DNA of 64,000 nt from Cellulosimicrobium cellulans (GTDB lineage Bacteria; Actinomycetota; Actinomycetes; Actinomycetales; Cellulomonadaceae), in assembly GCF_024124905.1 (NCBI RefSeq), contig NZ_JAMXST010000006.1:124001-188000 (forward strand). The letters are read 5' to 3'. A program made the position numbers and the translations under genes. Below are positions 16,798-24,960 of this stretch, piece after piece (position 1 is the stretch's first letter; every line of letters begins with the position of its first letter). The notes under the pieces are model-generated. The model ran no database searches, was not told the origin of the DNA, and saw only the letters and a program-made list of their open reading frames with translations.

Positions 16798-19047
16798 ATG
16801 CACGTGCACGACTCCAGCTATTCGCGGCGGGCCGTCCTACGGCTCGGGGCGCTGGCCGCCGGGGCGACCGGCGCCGTCGCGCTCGCGGGCGGCGGCAGCG
16901 CCCTCGCCGCGCCGCCGGCCCCGGCACTGACGGTCCCGAGCGGACCGCCCGTCAGCCGGGCCTTCCTGCGGTCCCTCGACCGCTCGGTGACCCTCGACGG
17001 CTGGGCCGCCGAGCCGTTCCCGATGTCCGACGTGACGCTCGCCCCGAGCGTCGCGACGCGCTCGCAGGACCAGATCCTGCACCTCGCGCGCGAGTACCCC
17101 GTGGACCGCGTCCTCGCGGTGTTCCGGCGCAACGCCGGGCTCGACACCCAGGGCGCGTCCGCGCCCGGCGGCTGGGAGGGCTTCGGCCACGCCAACGAGC
17201 AGCCGTGGGGACCCGACGACTACCCGGGCCGGGCGAACACCCAGACCGCGAACCTCCTGCGCGGCCACTACGGCGGGCACTTCCTGTCCATGGTGTCGCT
17301 CGCGTACGCAAGCACGGGCGAGACGGTGTTCCGCGACAAGGTGGACCAGATCGTCGAGGGCCTGGCGGAGGTCCAGACGGCGCTCGCGGCCATGGGGCGG
17401 TTCAGCCACCCCGGGTTCCTCGCGGCCTACGGCGAGTGGCAGTTCAGCCAGCTCGAGAAGTACGCGCCGTACGGCGAGATCTGGGCGCCGTACTACACGT
17501 GCCACAAGATCATGGCCGGTCTGCTCGAGGCCTACCGCCTCGCGGGGAACGACCAGGCGCTGGCGCTCGCGTCGTCCATGGCGGCGTGGGTGCACAGCCG
17601 CCTGTCGGTGCTGCCGCAGGCGCAGCTCGACCGGATGTGGGGCATCTACATCGCGGGCGAGTACGGCGGCATGAACGAGGTGCTCGCCGACATCGCGTCG
17701 ATCACGGGCGACGACACGTACGTCGCCACGGCCAAGCTGTTCGACCTCAACACGCTCGTCGACGCGAGCGCCGCGGGCACGGACACGCTCAACGGCAAGC
17801 ACGCGAACCAGCACATCCCGCAGTTCCCCGGCTACCTCAAGGTCTACGACCTCACGGGCGAGGAGCGGTACCTCAAGGCGGTCGAGGGCTTCTGGGGCAT
17901 GGTCGTGCCCGGGCGCACGTACGCGCACGGCGGGCACGGCGAGGGCGAGCTGTTCGGACCGCCGAACACCGTCGCGGGCGACATCGGCGCGCGCAACGCC
18001 GAGACGTGCGGGACGTACAACATGCTCAAGCTCTCGCGCCTGCTGTACTTCCACTCGCTCGACCCGAAGTACATGGAGTACTACGAGCGCGGGCTGCTCA
18101 ACCACATCGTCGGCTCGAAGAAGAACACGCAGTCCACGACGAGCCCTGACGTGACGTACATGTACGGCGTCAACCCGGGCACGCGGCGCGAGTACGGCAA
18201 CACCGGCACGTGCTGCGGCGGGACCGGGCTCGAGAACCACGTCAAGTACCGCGACTCGGTGTACTTCCGGTCCGTCGACGGCGAGGTGCTGTACGTCAAC
18301 CTCTACCTCGCCTCGACCCTGACGTGGGAGGAGAAGGGCTTCGAGGTCGTCCAGGAGACGCAGTACCCGAAGGTCGGCGCGACCCGCCTCACGGTGAACG
18401 GCTCCGGGCCGCTCGACCTGCGCCTGCGCGTGCCCGGCTGGGTGCGCAAGGGCTTCACGGTGACGGTCAACGGCGTGGAGCAGGAGCTCGACGCCGTGCC
18501 GGGGACGTACGTGAGCGTGTCGCGCTCGTGGTCGCCCGGCGACGTCGTCGAGGTGACGATGCCGCTGAGCATCCGCGCCGTGCCGACGATCGACAACCCC
18601 GCGATCCAGAGCATCGAGAACGGGCCGACGGTCCTGCTCGCGCGCAGCGCGTCGCGCGAGTACCTCAAGCTGTCGCTCTACGCCCACATGGGCCTCGACG
18701 GCACGCTCGAGGGCGCGTTCACCGATCTCGGGAACGGGTACTTCCGCCTCGGGGACCTCACGTTCGAGCCCGCGTGGTCGGGCGACGACACGCAGTACCA
18801 CATGTACGTCGAGCGCTCCGAGCCCCGCGTGGTCTTCGCAGGGCTCGACAGCGGCGTCGCCAACGCCGCGCGGCCGAACGGGACGACGTTCCTCGACGTC
18901 GTGTGGGGCGACGGCGGCTTCGCCGACCGCGCCGCGTTCCTCCAGAAGGTCCAGCGCACGGTCGAGCAGTTCACCGCGGACGGCCTCCTGAGCCGCCGCG
19001 ACGGTCAGAAGGTCCTGGTCACGGCGGGGAAGGCGAGGCTGGCATGA
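16798..19047 (+). CDS. Tat-exported GH127 beta-L-arabinofuranosidase
   Basis: 749 residues, start preceded by AAGGAG. The N terminus has a twin-arginine motif (S-R10-R11-A-V-L-R-L) followed by a hydrophobic stretch ending in ALAAP, so it is probably exported folded, perhaps with its zinc already bound. E402-T-C404 and the C472-C473 pair (GTCCGGTG) match the GH127 metal and nucleophile residues. Length fits a single GH127 domain plus its beta-sandwich; the C-terminal module found on its neighbours is absent. Its stop overlaps the next start (ATGA), so the two are likely translated together. It is clearly different in sequence from the first GH127 in the window and may act on a different beta-L-arabinoside. 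Confidence 0.9.
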   Translation: MHVHDSSYSRRAVLRLGALAAGATGAVALAGGGSALAAPPAPALTVPSGPPVSRAFLRSLDRSVTLDGWAAEPFPMSDVTLAPSVATRSQDQILHLAREYPVDRVLAVFRRNAGLDTQGASAPGGWEGFGHANEQPWGPDDYPGRANTQTANLLRGHYGGHFLSMVSLAYASTGETVFRDKVDQIVEGLAEVQTALAAMGRFSHPGFLAAYGEWQFSQLEKYAPYGEIWAPYYTCHKIMAGLLEAYRLAGNDQALALASSMAAWVHSRLSVLPQAQLDRMWGIYIAGEYGGMNEVLADIASITGDDTYVATAKLFDLNTLVDASAAGTDTLNGKHANQHIPQFPGYLKVYDLTGEERYLKAVEGFWGMVVPGRTYAHGGHGEGELFGPPNTVAGDIGARNAETCGTYNMLKLSRLLYFHSLDPKYMEYYERGLLNHIVGSKKNTQSTTSPDVTYMYGVNPGTRREYGNTGTCCGGTGLENHVKYRDSVYFRSVDGEVLYVNLYLASTLTWEEKGFEVVQETQYPKVGATRLTVNGSGPLDLRLRVPGWVRKGFTVTVNGVEQELDAVPGTYVSVSRSWSPGDVVEVTMPLSIRAVPTIDNPAIQSIENGPTVLLARSASREYLKLSLYAHMGLDGTLEGAFTDLGNGYFRLGDLTFEPAWSGDDTQYHMYVERSEPRVVFAGLDSGVANAARPNGTTFLDVVWGDGGFADRAAFLQKVQRTVEQFTADGLLSRRDGQKVLVTAGKARLA

Positions 19048-21062
19048 GCGCGCGCACCGACTCATCACGGGGCGCGGGCTCGGCCGTGCTCATCCCGCTC
19101 GGGCACGAGCCGGGGACACCCCGGGCCCGACGGCGCGTGGTCGCCACCGCGACCGTCCTCGCCCTCGCCCTCACGGGTGCGGGCGTCGGGGCGTGGGCCG
19201 CGACCTCGGGCACCGGGGACGAGGTCCTGGCGGCGGCCGACGAGGCGCCGTCGAACGTGGCGCTGCTCGGCACGCCCGAGGCGAGCTACACCGCGTCGTG
19301 GAACAAGGTCGAGGCCGTGAACGACGGCGCGGGCGTGAGCACCGGGGGAGCGCACGACGCGACCTGGGCGACGTGGAGCGGCGACCGACCCGCGACGCAG
19401 TGGCTCGAGTACTCGTGGCCCGCGCCGGTCACCGTGGACCGTTCCGTCGTCCGGTTCTGGTCCGACGGCACGGACGCGAACGGCGACAACGTGCGGGTCC
19501 CGGCGTCGTGGACGCTCCAGTACTGGGACGCGGACGCCGGCGCGTTCGTCGACGTCCCGAACCCGAGCGGCTACCCGACCGAGCGGCTCACGACCAATGA
19601 GACGACCTTCGACGCGGTGACGACGACGCGCCTGCGCGCGACGTTCGACCCGCTGCGGGGGACCACGGCGACGACGTACTCGGCCGTCGGGGTGTCCGAG
19701 TGGGAGGTCTGGGGCACGGGCGGCGTCGAGGAGCCGGAGCCGGTCGACCCCAACGGGCCGATCGACTACTCGCCCGTCCACATCCCCACGGACGTCGGCG
19801 TCCTGCCCGACCTCCCGGCTGAGATCGACGCGATCTTCACCGACGGTCGCGTCGAGACGGTCTCCGTGGACTGGGACGACGTGACGGCCGACGACGTCGC
19901 CGTCGCGGGGGCGTTCGAGGTCACCGGGACGTCGGACGCGCTCGTCGAGCCGGTGAGCGGCACGGTGCACGTGCGCGACGGCGCGCCGGGGGACGTCACC
20001 GCGGTGGACAACGTGAGCGTCGTGACGCTCGCGGGCACCGCCCCGGCGCTCCCGGCCACCGTCACGGCCGAGTACGAGGACGCGTCCAAGGACAGCCGCA
20101 TCCCGGTGACCTGGGGCGCCGTGGACCCGGCCGACTACGCCGAGCCCGACGGCCTGTTCTTCGTCGCCGGGGACGTCGAGGGCACGGACGTGCCGGCCGA
20201 GGCCGTCGTGTTCGTCGTCGCGCCGGACACCGGCGAGGACACGACGCCGCCGACCGTCACCGTCACGGCGCAGCCCGGCCCGGCGACGTCGGGCTGGTAC
20301 GTCCAGCACCCGACCGTCACGGTCGTGGCGTCCGACAACCGCGACCCGGCCCCGGCGGTCGAGGTCTCGGTCGACGGCGGCGCGTGGGCTCCCTACGACG
20401 GCCCGTTCGCGGTCGACGAGGACGGCGTGCGCACGGTCGAGGCGCGCGCGACCGACGCGGCGGGGAACGTCGGCACGGGTTCGCGCGAGCTCCGCGTGGA
20501 CACGGTCGCGCCGGTGACGGTCGCGACGCTGCGCGAGGTCGGCAGCAGCGTCGAGATCACGCTCGCGGCCACGGACGCGGGATCGGGCGTCGACAAGGTG
20601 CAGTGGGAGGGCCCCGGCACGTTCTGGGGCACGTACACCGAGCCGTTCACGCGCGCGCTCACCGACGAGCCGCAGGTGATCGAGTTCGCCGCGACCGACG
20701 CGGCGGGCAACGAGGAGACGCGCCAGCAGGTCGTGCTGCCCGCGCTGGGCGGCGAGCCGGGGCTGGACCTCGCGGTCGAGGTGTCGCCGCGGTGCCTCGC
20801 CGGCAAGGCGTACGTCGCCGTGCGCGTCACGAACGGCGAGGACGTCCCGGTGTCGGTGTCGCTCTCGACGCCGTACGGCGAGAAGGCGTTCGCCGACGTG
20901 GCGCCCGGCAAGAACGCCTACCAGTCGTTCGCGACGCGCGCGACGTCGGCCCCGGCCGGCACCGCGACCGTCACCGGGACCGCCACGGTCGACGGCCCCG
21001 ACGGACTCCAGGAGGTGACCTCCACGGTGGACGCGCCGTTCGCCGCGCTCGACTGCGGCTGA
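19044..21062 (+). CDS. Non-catalytic exported protein with F5/8C-like and Ig-like domains
   Basis: 672 residues; the ATG at 19044 overlaps the GH127 stop by four bases. A hydrophobic segment at about 32-52 after a basic stretch is a signal or anchor. A discoidin (F5/8 type C, CBM32-like) domain covers about 70-225, with NVALLGTPEASYTASWN near its start. Two Big_4-like domains (about 246-312 and 319-393), an OmpL47-like Ig region ending with TDAAGNEETRQQ (about 403-566) and the shared C-terminal module (about 574-672) follow. I see no glycosidase domain. Coupling to GH127 suggests it helps bind substrate or holds the enzyme near the cell. The role is inference; the domain calls are moderately sure. 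Confidence 0.75.
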   Translation: MSARTDSSRGAGSAVLIPLGHEPGTPRARRRVVATATVLALALTGAGVGAWAATSGTGDEVLAAADEAPSNVALLGTPEASYTASWNKVEAVNDGAGVSTGGAHDATWATWSGDRPATQWLEYSWPAPVTVDRSVVRFWSDGTDANGDNVRVPASWTLQYWDADAGAFVDVPNPSGYPTERLTTNETTFDAVTTTRLRATFDPLRGTTATTYSAVGVSEWEVWGTGGVEEPEPVDPNGPIDYSPVHIPTDVGVLPDLPAEIDAIFTDGRVETVSVDWDDVTADDVAVAGAFEVTGTSDALVEPVSGTVHVRDGAPGDVTAVDNVSVVTLAGTAPALPATVTAEYEDASKDSRIPVTWGAVDPADYAEPDGLFFVAGDVEGTDVPAEAVVFVVAPDTGEDTTPPTVTVTAQPGPATSGWYVQHPTVTVVASDNRDPAPAVEVSVDGGAWAPYDGPFAVDEDGVRTVEARATDAAGNVGTGSRELRVDTVAPVTVATLREVGSSVEITLAATDAGSGVDKVQWEGPGTFWGTYTEPFTRALTDEPQVIEFAATDAAGNEETRQQVVLPALGGEPGLDLAVEVSPRCLAGKAYVAVRVTNGEDVPVSVSLSTPYGEKAFADVAPGKNAYQSFATRATSAPAGTATVTGTATVDGPDGLQEVTSTVDAPFAALDCG

Positions 21063-21065
21063 CGC

Positions 21066-21117
21066 CGAGGTAGAGCCCTGGTACCGCGAGGTAGAGCCCC
21101 GGTACCGCGAGGTAGAG
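21066..21117. repeat. Three direct CGAGGTAGAG repeats at exact 21-bp period
   Basis: CGAGGTAGAG occurs at 21066-21075, 21087-21096 and 21108-21117, with CCCTGGTACCG or CCCCGGTACCG between. The full unit is 21 bp; read on the other strand it is CTCTACCTCGCGGTACCRGG plus one G. This is the cleanest copy of the family in the window and lies just after the last gene of the arabinan cluster. Confidence 0.9.
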
Positions 21118-21146
21118 GCGTGGTCGTGACCACGCCTCTACCTCGC
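21107..21146. terminator. 19-bp perfect hairpin ending the arabinan cluster
   Basis: Bases 21107-21125 pair exactly with 21128-21146. The left arm includes the last CGAGGTAGAG repeat. The position, 44 bases after the stop at 21062, fits a terminator for the whole cluster. Confidence 0.65.
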
Positions 21147-21199
21147 CACGGTGGGTGACCACAGACCCCCGGGTGGTGTGCCGGCACCGTCCGGGTCCG

Positions 21200-21263
21200 G
21201 CTCGGCCCCCGTCGCTCCTCGGAGCGGCGGGGGCCGAGCTTCGTGCTGCCGAGCTTCGTGCTG
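21200..21263. terminator. Second strong hairpin followed by a 15-bp direct repeat
   Basis: Bases 21200-21218 pair with 21221-21239 (one G-T wobble). From inside the right arm, CCGAGCTTCGTGCTG is repeated directly at 21234-21248 and 21249-21263. The gap 21063-21420 thus holds repeats, two hairpins and the inverted repeat described next, and no gene that I can see. Confidence 0.5.
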
Positions 21264-21291
21264 TCGGCGGCGTCGGCCGGCGGCGAGCGGG

Positions 21292-21314
21292 TGAACAACC
21301 TGGACAGATGTTCA
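21292..21314. promoter_or_regulatory. TGAACA-N11-TGTTCA inverted repeat
   Basis: TGAACA (21292-21297) and TGTTCA (21309-21314) flank 11 bases, about 105 bases before the GTG at 21421. It is a possible operator for the LAXTG surface protein; no regulator is assigned. Confidence 0.3.
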
Positions 21315-21420
21315 GTTCAGGCGTCCAAGATGGCAAGATGATCGCGGCTGGACGCTCGTCCAGCCGGGTTCGGGGGGACCCAGCAGCGCCCGCCCCGGGC
21401 CGGACGAAGAGGTTCATCGC

Positions 21421-22056
21421 GTGACGACCACCCGCAGGCTGCTCGCCGCCCTCGTGATCGCCGGCTCCCTCGTCGTCCCCGCCGGCGCCGCCTCGGCCGC
21501 CGCACTCACCGCCGCCGTCCCCGACCCGGCCGACGGCGTGCGCGTGAGCGTCGAGATCACCGAGCGCGAGGTGCCCGCGGGGCCGCGCGTCGTCGTCGTG
21601 GGCGAAGGCCCCTTCGTCGTCGGCGGGGAGCTCGTGGTGCGCGGCACCGGCCTCGCGCCGCACACCACGTACGAGGTCTGGCTCGAGAGCGAGCCCGTGC
21701 TGCTCGGCACGGTCACGACCGACGCCGACGGTGCCTTCGAGCTCGTGACGACGATCCCCGCCGGGACGGCACCGGGCGAGCACCACATCCGCCTCGCCGC
21801 ACCCGGTGACGGTGCCGACGTCCTGTCCGAGCCGTTCGTCGTCCTCGCCGCGCCGGGCGAGCCCCAGGAGCCCGGCGGCACGCCGTCCACGGGCACGGGC
21901 GTCACGACCGGCGGCGGGACGTCCGCCTCCCCGCGCCCGGGCGGCCTCGCCACGACCGGCACGGGGCTCGTCGGGGCCGCCGTGCTCGCGGGGCTGGCCG
22001 TCGCGGCCGGTGCCGCGCTGCGCCGTCGGGCGCACCAGGGCCGGTCCGCCGCCTGA
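21421..22056 (+). CDS. Secreted protein with LAXTG-type C-terminal sorting signal
   Basis: 211 residues starting at GTG. A signal peptide (about 1-27, ending ASAA) is followed by one Ig-like beta domain (about 30-145), a Gly/Pro/Ser/Thr-rich linker, and a C-terminal LATTG motif at about 176-180 with a hydrophobic helix and an RRR tail. LAXTG signals are recognised by class E sortases in actinobacteria, so the protein is probably attached to the cell wall. No sortase is present in the window. I do not recognise the Ig-like domain family, and the ligand is unknown. Its stop is 12 bases from the end of the convergent MFS gene. Confidence 0.75.
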   Translation: MTTTRRLLAALVIAGSLVVPAGAASAAALTAAVPDPADGVRVSVEITEREVPAGPRVVVVGEGPFVVGGELVVRGTGLAPHTTYEVWLESEPVLLGTVTTDADGAFELVTTIPAGTAPGEHHIRLAAPGDGADVLSEPFVVLAAPGEPQEPGGTPSTGTGVTTGGGTSASPRPGGLATTGTGLVGAAVLAGLAVAAGAALRRRAHQGRSAA

Positions 22057-22068
22057 TCGGGGCGAGCC

Positions 22069-23382
22069 TCAGTCCTCGGGGGCCGCGTCCGCGACCTGCT
22101 CGCCCTCGTGGCGCCCGCGGTCGTCGCGCTCGTCGGCGGCGCGCTCCGCGGCGTCCATCGTGCGGTCGTCGACGACGAGCATGCCCAGCAGCGTCGCGGC
22201 CGACACCGCCGCCATGACCACGAACACGCTCCGCAGCCCGAAGAGCTCGCCGAGCGCGCCGCCGACCGCCGCCCCCAGCGGCATCGTCCCCCATGCCACG
22301 AGCCGGTAGCACGAGTTGAGGCGACCGAGCAGCGCGTCGGGCGTGATCCGCTGCCGGAGCGAGACGGTGACGACGTTCCACACGGCGATCCCCGCCCCGC
22401 CGACGGCGTAGACGGCGCCGATGACCCACGCGTCCGTCGTCACCGCGGGGACGCCCACGAGCGCGACGGTGCTGAGCACGGTCAGCGCCAGGGAGCGCGC
22501 CCGGCCGACGAGCGCGACGACGCGCTCCGCGACGAAGGACCCGGCGAACGCGCCGACGGCGGTCGTCGTGAGCAGCACGCCGTACGCGGGCTCGGACAGC
22601 CCCAGGGGCGAGTCGGGGCCGACGGCGTAGAGCACGAAGATCGCGAACGCGGCGTTGCTCGCGAAGTTGATGCCACCGACCATCAGGGCGAGCGTGCGCA
22701 GGATCCGGTCGTGCCACAGGAAGCGCAGGCCCTCGGCGATGTCGGCCCGCAGCGTCGTGCGGGTCGTGCGCTCGGGGCGGTACGAGCCGGGCAGGCCGAC
22801 GAGCAGCCCGACGGCGATCGCCCACAACGCGCCCGGGAGGCCGAACGCCACCGCCGCGCCCGCAGCGACGAGCAGCCCGCCCAGCGGTGGCCCGACGAAC
22901 TGGTTCGCGGTGAGCTCGGCCGCGTACAGGCGCCCGTTCGCCCGGGGGAGCGCGGTGCGCGGGACGACCTGCGGCAGGATCGACTGCGCGGCGGTGTCGT
23001 AGAGCGTCTCCGTGACGCCCACGCCGAACGCGACGACGTAGAGCACGGCGATGCTGCCGGCGTCGGGCACGAGCGCGACGGCGGCGAGCGCGACGACGAG
23101 CAGCGCGCGCGCCACGTTGGCGCCGATCATCGCGTGGCGCCGGTCGAGCCGGTCGGCGAGCGCGCCGGCGGGGAGCGCGAAGAGGAGCCAGGGCAACGTG
23201 AGCGCGAACGTCAGCCCGGCGACCAGCGCGGGCGAGTCGGTGTAGCGGACCGCGACGAGCGGCAGCGCGACCTTGAGCACGCCGTCGGCGAGGTTGGAGA
23301 CCGTCGACGCGGTCCAGAGGCGCCGGAACGGCCCGCCCAGGGGCGTGCCGACCGTCCGTCGTCGGCGGGGTGCGAGGGCCAT
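22069..23382 (-). CDS. MFS transporter
   Basis: 437 residues with about twelve hydrophobic segments and the MFS loop motif GALADRLDRRHAM near residue 65. It resembles the MFS_3/EntS-like group of efflux proteins. The ATG at 23382 lies 6 bases after a weak -10-like CATGCT, which suggests leaderless mRNA. It is divergent from an ArsR-type regulator gene, and the gap holds a perfect inverted repeat, so the pair is probably a regulator and the exporter it controls. The C-terminal 25 residues are charged and cytosolic. The substrate cannot be read from sequence. Confidence 0.85.
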   Translation of the reverse strand: MALAPRRRRTVGTPLGGPFRRLWTASTVSNLADGVLKVALPLVAVRYTDSPALVAGLTFALTLPWLLFALPAGALADRLDRRHAMIGANVARALLVVALAAVALVPDAGSIAVLYVVAFGVGVTETLYDTAAQSILPQVVPRTALPRANGRLYAAELTANQFVGPPLGGLLVAAGAAVAFGLPGALWAIAVGLLVGLPGSYRPERTTRTTLRADIAEGLRFLWHDRILRTLALMVGGINFASNAAFAIFVLYAVGPDSPLGLSEPAYGVLLTTTAVGAFAGSFVAERVVALVGRARSLALTVLSTVALVGVPAVTTDAWVIGAVYAVGGAGIAVWNVVTVSLRQRITPDALLGRLNSCYRLVAWGTMPLGAAVGGALGELFGLRSVFVVMAAVSAATLLGMLVVDDRTMDAAERAADERDDRGRHEGEQVADAAPED

Positions 23383-23416
23383 GGCGTCAGCATGGCACAG
23401 TGATCGAGAAATCCCA

Positions 23417-23440
23417 ATCGATCGGTGGATCTCGATCGAT
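23417..23440. promoter_or_regulatory. Operator candidate between MFS and ArsR-type genes
   Basis: ATCGATCG (23417-23424) and CGATCGAT (23433-23440) form a perfect inverted repeat with an 8-base spacer. It lies just upstream of the -10-like TACGAT (23446-23451) of the regulator gene and about 35 bases from the MFS start, well placed for the regulator to control both genes. Confidence 0.6.
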
Positions 23441-23445
23441 CGACG

Positions 23446-23451
23446 TACGAT
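23446..23451 (+). promoter_or_regulatory. -10-like TACGAT, probable leaderless promoter
   Basis: TACGAT ends 7 bases before the ATG at 23459. That places the start of transcription at or next to the start codon and favours 23459 over the in-frame ATG at 23450, which overlaps the hexamer. Confidence 0.5.
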
Positions 23452-23458
23452 GGGTGCC

Positions 23459-24034
23459 ATGAGCGCCGAGCCCACGCCGCAGGAGCCCGCAGCGACGACG
23501 CGTGCGACGCCGCCCGCCGTGCCCGGACGGCGTCCGCCCACGGCGCTCGAGGCCAAGGCCCTCGCCCACCCCCTGCGCCAGCGCATCGTCCGGCAGTGCG
23601 GCACGCGCGAGATGACCAACAAGGAGCTCGCCGACCACCTCGGGGTCGCCCCCGGCACGGCCCTCCACCACGTCCGGCTCCTCGTCCGCGCCGGCCTGCT
23701 CGAGCCCGCCGACGTGCGCACCGGCGCCGGGGGAGCGCTCGAACGCCCCTACCGCGCGACCGGCGCGACCTGGTGGCTCGACGACCCCCTACGCGGCACG
23801 GCGCCCGACGTCCGGTTCGGACCCTTCGCCGCCGCGCTCGACGACGCCCTCGCCGCGGGTCCCGACGCCGTCTCGACGGCCGCGACCTTCGGCCTCCACC
23901 TCTCCGACGACGACGTCGCCGAGCTCGACCGGCGCATCCTCGCCGTCCTCGACGAGTACGTCGCGACCGACGACCAGCGCCTCGACCGCCCCCTGCACCG
24001 CGGGGTGTTCCTCCTGCACCGCCCGCAGCCCTGA
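23459..24034 (+). CDS. ArsR-family winged-helix regulator
   Basis: 191 residues. A winged-helix domain spans about 25-105: ALAHPLRQRIV opens it, NKELADHLGVAPGTALHHV is the recognition helix region and LERPYRATG lies in the wing. The C-terminal half (about 110-191) is an acidic helical region that may bind an effector. No metal-binding Cys set of the classic ArsR type is visible, so it is more like the helix-turn-helix 20 regulators that sense drugs or metabolites. It is divergent from the MFS gene with an operator candidate between them, so it probably represses its own gene and the transporter. Confidence 0.8.
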   Translation: MSAEPTPQEPAATTRATPPAVPGRRPPTALEAKALAHPLRQRIVRQCGTREMTNKELADHLGVAPGTALHHVRLLVRAGLLEPADVRTGAGGALERPYRATGATWWLDDPLRGTAPDVRFGPFAAALDDALAAGPDAVSTAATFGLHLSDDDVAELDRRILAVLDEYVATDDQRLDRPLHRGVFLLHRPQP

Positions 24035-24092
24035 CCTGGCGCGGACGCGACCGCGCGGGCCGCAGCCCGACCCGACCCGGCGACGCGGGGGC

Positions 24093-24887
24093 TCAGGGGC
24101 GGGCGGCGAAGCGCTCCAGGAGGTCGGCGTGGCCGGAGACGATGAGGAGGTCGTTGGCGCTGATGCGGGTCTCGGGGGTCGCGTAGAGGAAGTCCTCGCC
24201 GGGGGACTTCACGCCGATGACCGTGACGCCGTAGCGCTCGCGGACCTTGGACTGCGCGAGCGTGAAGCCCTGGACCTCCTTGGGCGGGCGCATCTTGACG
24301 ATCGTGAACCCGTCCTCGACCTCGATGTAGTCGAGCAGCTTGCCGGAGACCAGGTGCGCGACGCGGGATCCGGCGTCGGCCTCGGGGAACACGACGTGGT
24401 GCGCGCCGATGCGCTGGAGGATGCGCCCGTGCTCGGCGGAGATCGCCTTGGCCCAGATCTGGGGCGTGCCCATGTCGACGAGGTTGCCCGTGATGAGCAC
24501 GCTCGCCTCGAGCGACGTGCCCACGCCGACGACCGCGACGGGGAAGTCGCGCGCGCCGAGCTGCTCGAGGGCGACGGGGTTGGACGCGTCGGCCTCGACG
24601 AGAGGGAGCTGCCCGCTCCACTGGGCGACGAGCTCGGGGTCGCGCTCGACGGCGAGCACGTCCTGGCCGAGGCGGTCGAGCGTGGCGGCGATGGCCGTCC
24701 CGAAGCGCCCGAGACCGATGACGAGCACGCCGGCGTCCTTGCGCGGCGCCTTCGCCTCGTCGCGGCGGGAGCGCTCGGCGCGCCCGCGCTCGACGATGCG
24801 CCGGGCGACGGGGTCCGCCGGCAGGGCGTCCTTCCCGGTCGTCGGCCCGGCGCTCGGGTCGGCGCCGCGGGAGAAGGGGTCGGTCAC
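24093..24887 (-). CDS. KtrA/TrkA-type potassium uptake regulator (RCK protein)
   Basis: 264 residues from GTG. After a charged leader of about 50 residues comes an RCK-N Rossmann domain (GVLVIGLGRFGTAIA at about 53-67, ending in AVERD) that binds nucleotide, then an RCK-C domain (about 185-264). Such proteins sit on the cytosolic face of KtrB/TrkH channels and gate potassium entry. The gene follows the channel gene after 73 bases on the same strand, so the two form an operon. The N-terminal extension is longer than in usual KtrA proteins. Confidence 0.88.
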   Translation of the reverse strand: MTDPFSRGADPSAGPTTGKDALPADPVARRIVERGRAERSRRDEAKAPRKDAGVLVIGLGRFGTAIAATLDRLGQDVLAVERDPELVAQWSGQLPLVEADASNPVALEQLGARDFPVAVVGVGTSLEASVLITGNLVDMGTPQIWAKAISAEHGRILQRIGAHHVVFPEADAGSRVAHLVSGKLLDYIEVEDGFTIVKMRPPKEVQGFTLAQSKVRERYGVTVIGVKSPGEDFLYATPETRISANDLLIVSGHADLLERFAARP

Positions 24888-24960
24888 GGTGGGGCCTCTC
24901 GTGTGGTCGGGGTGGGTCGGTGGCGGTGCCCGACGGCGTACGCCGCGGCGGGCGGTCCGC

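Noticed and set aside
1-21062. Recent horizontal transfer of the arabinan cluster
   Set aside because: Base and codon use by eye match the rest of the window; no integrase, tRNA or transposase borders it.
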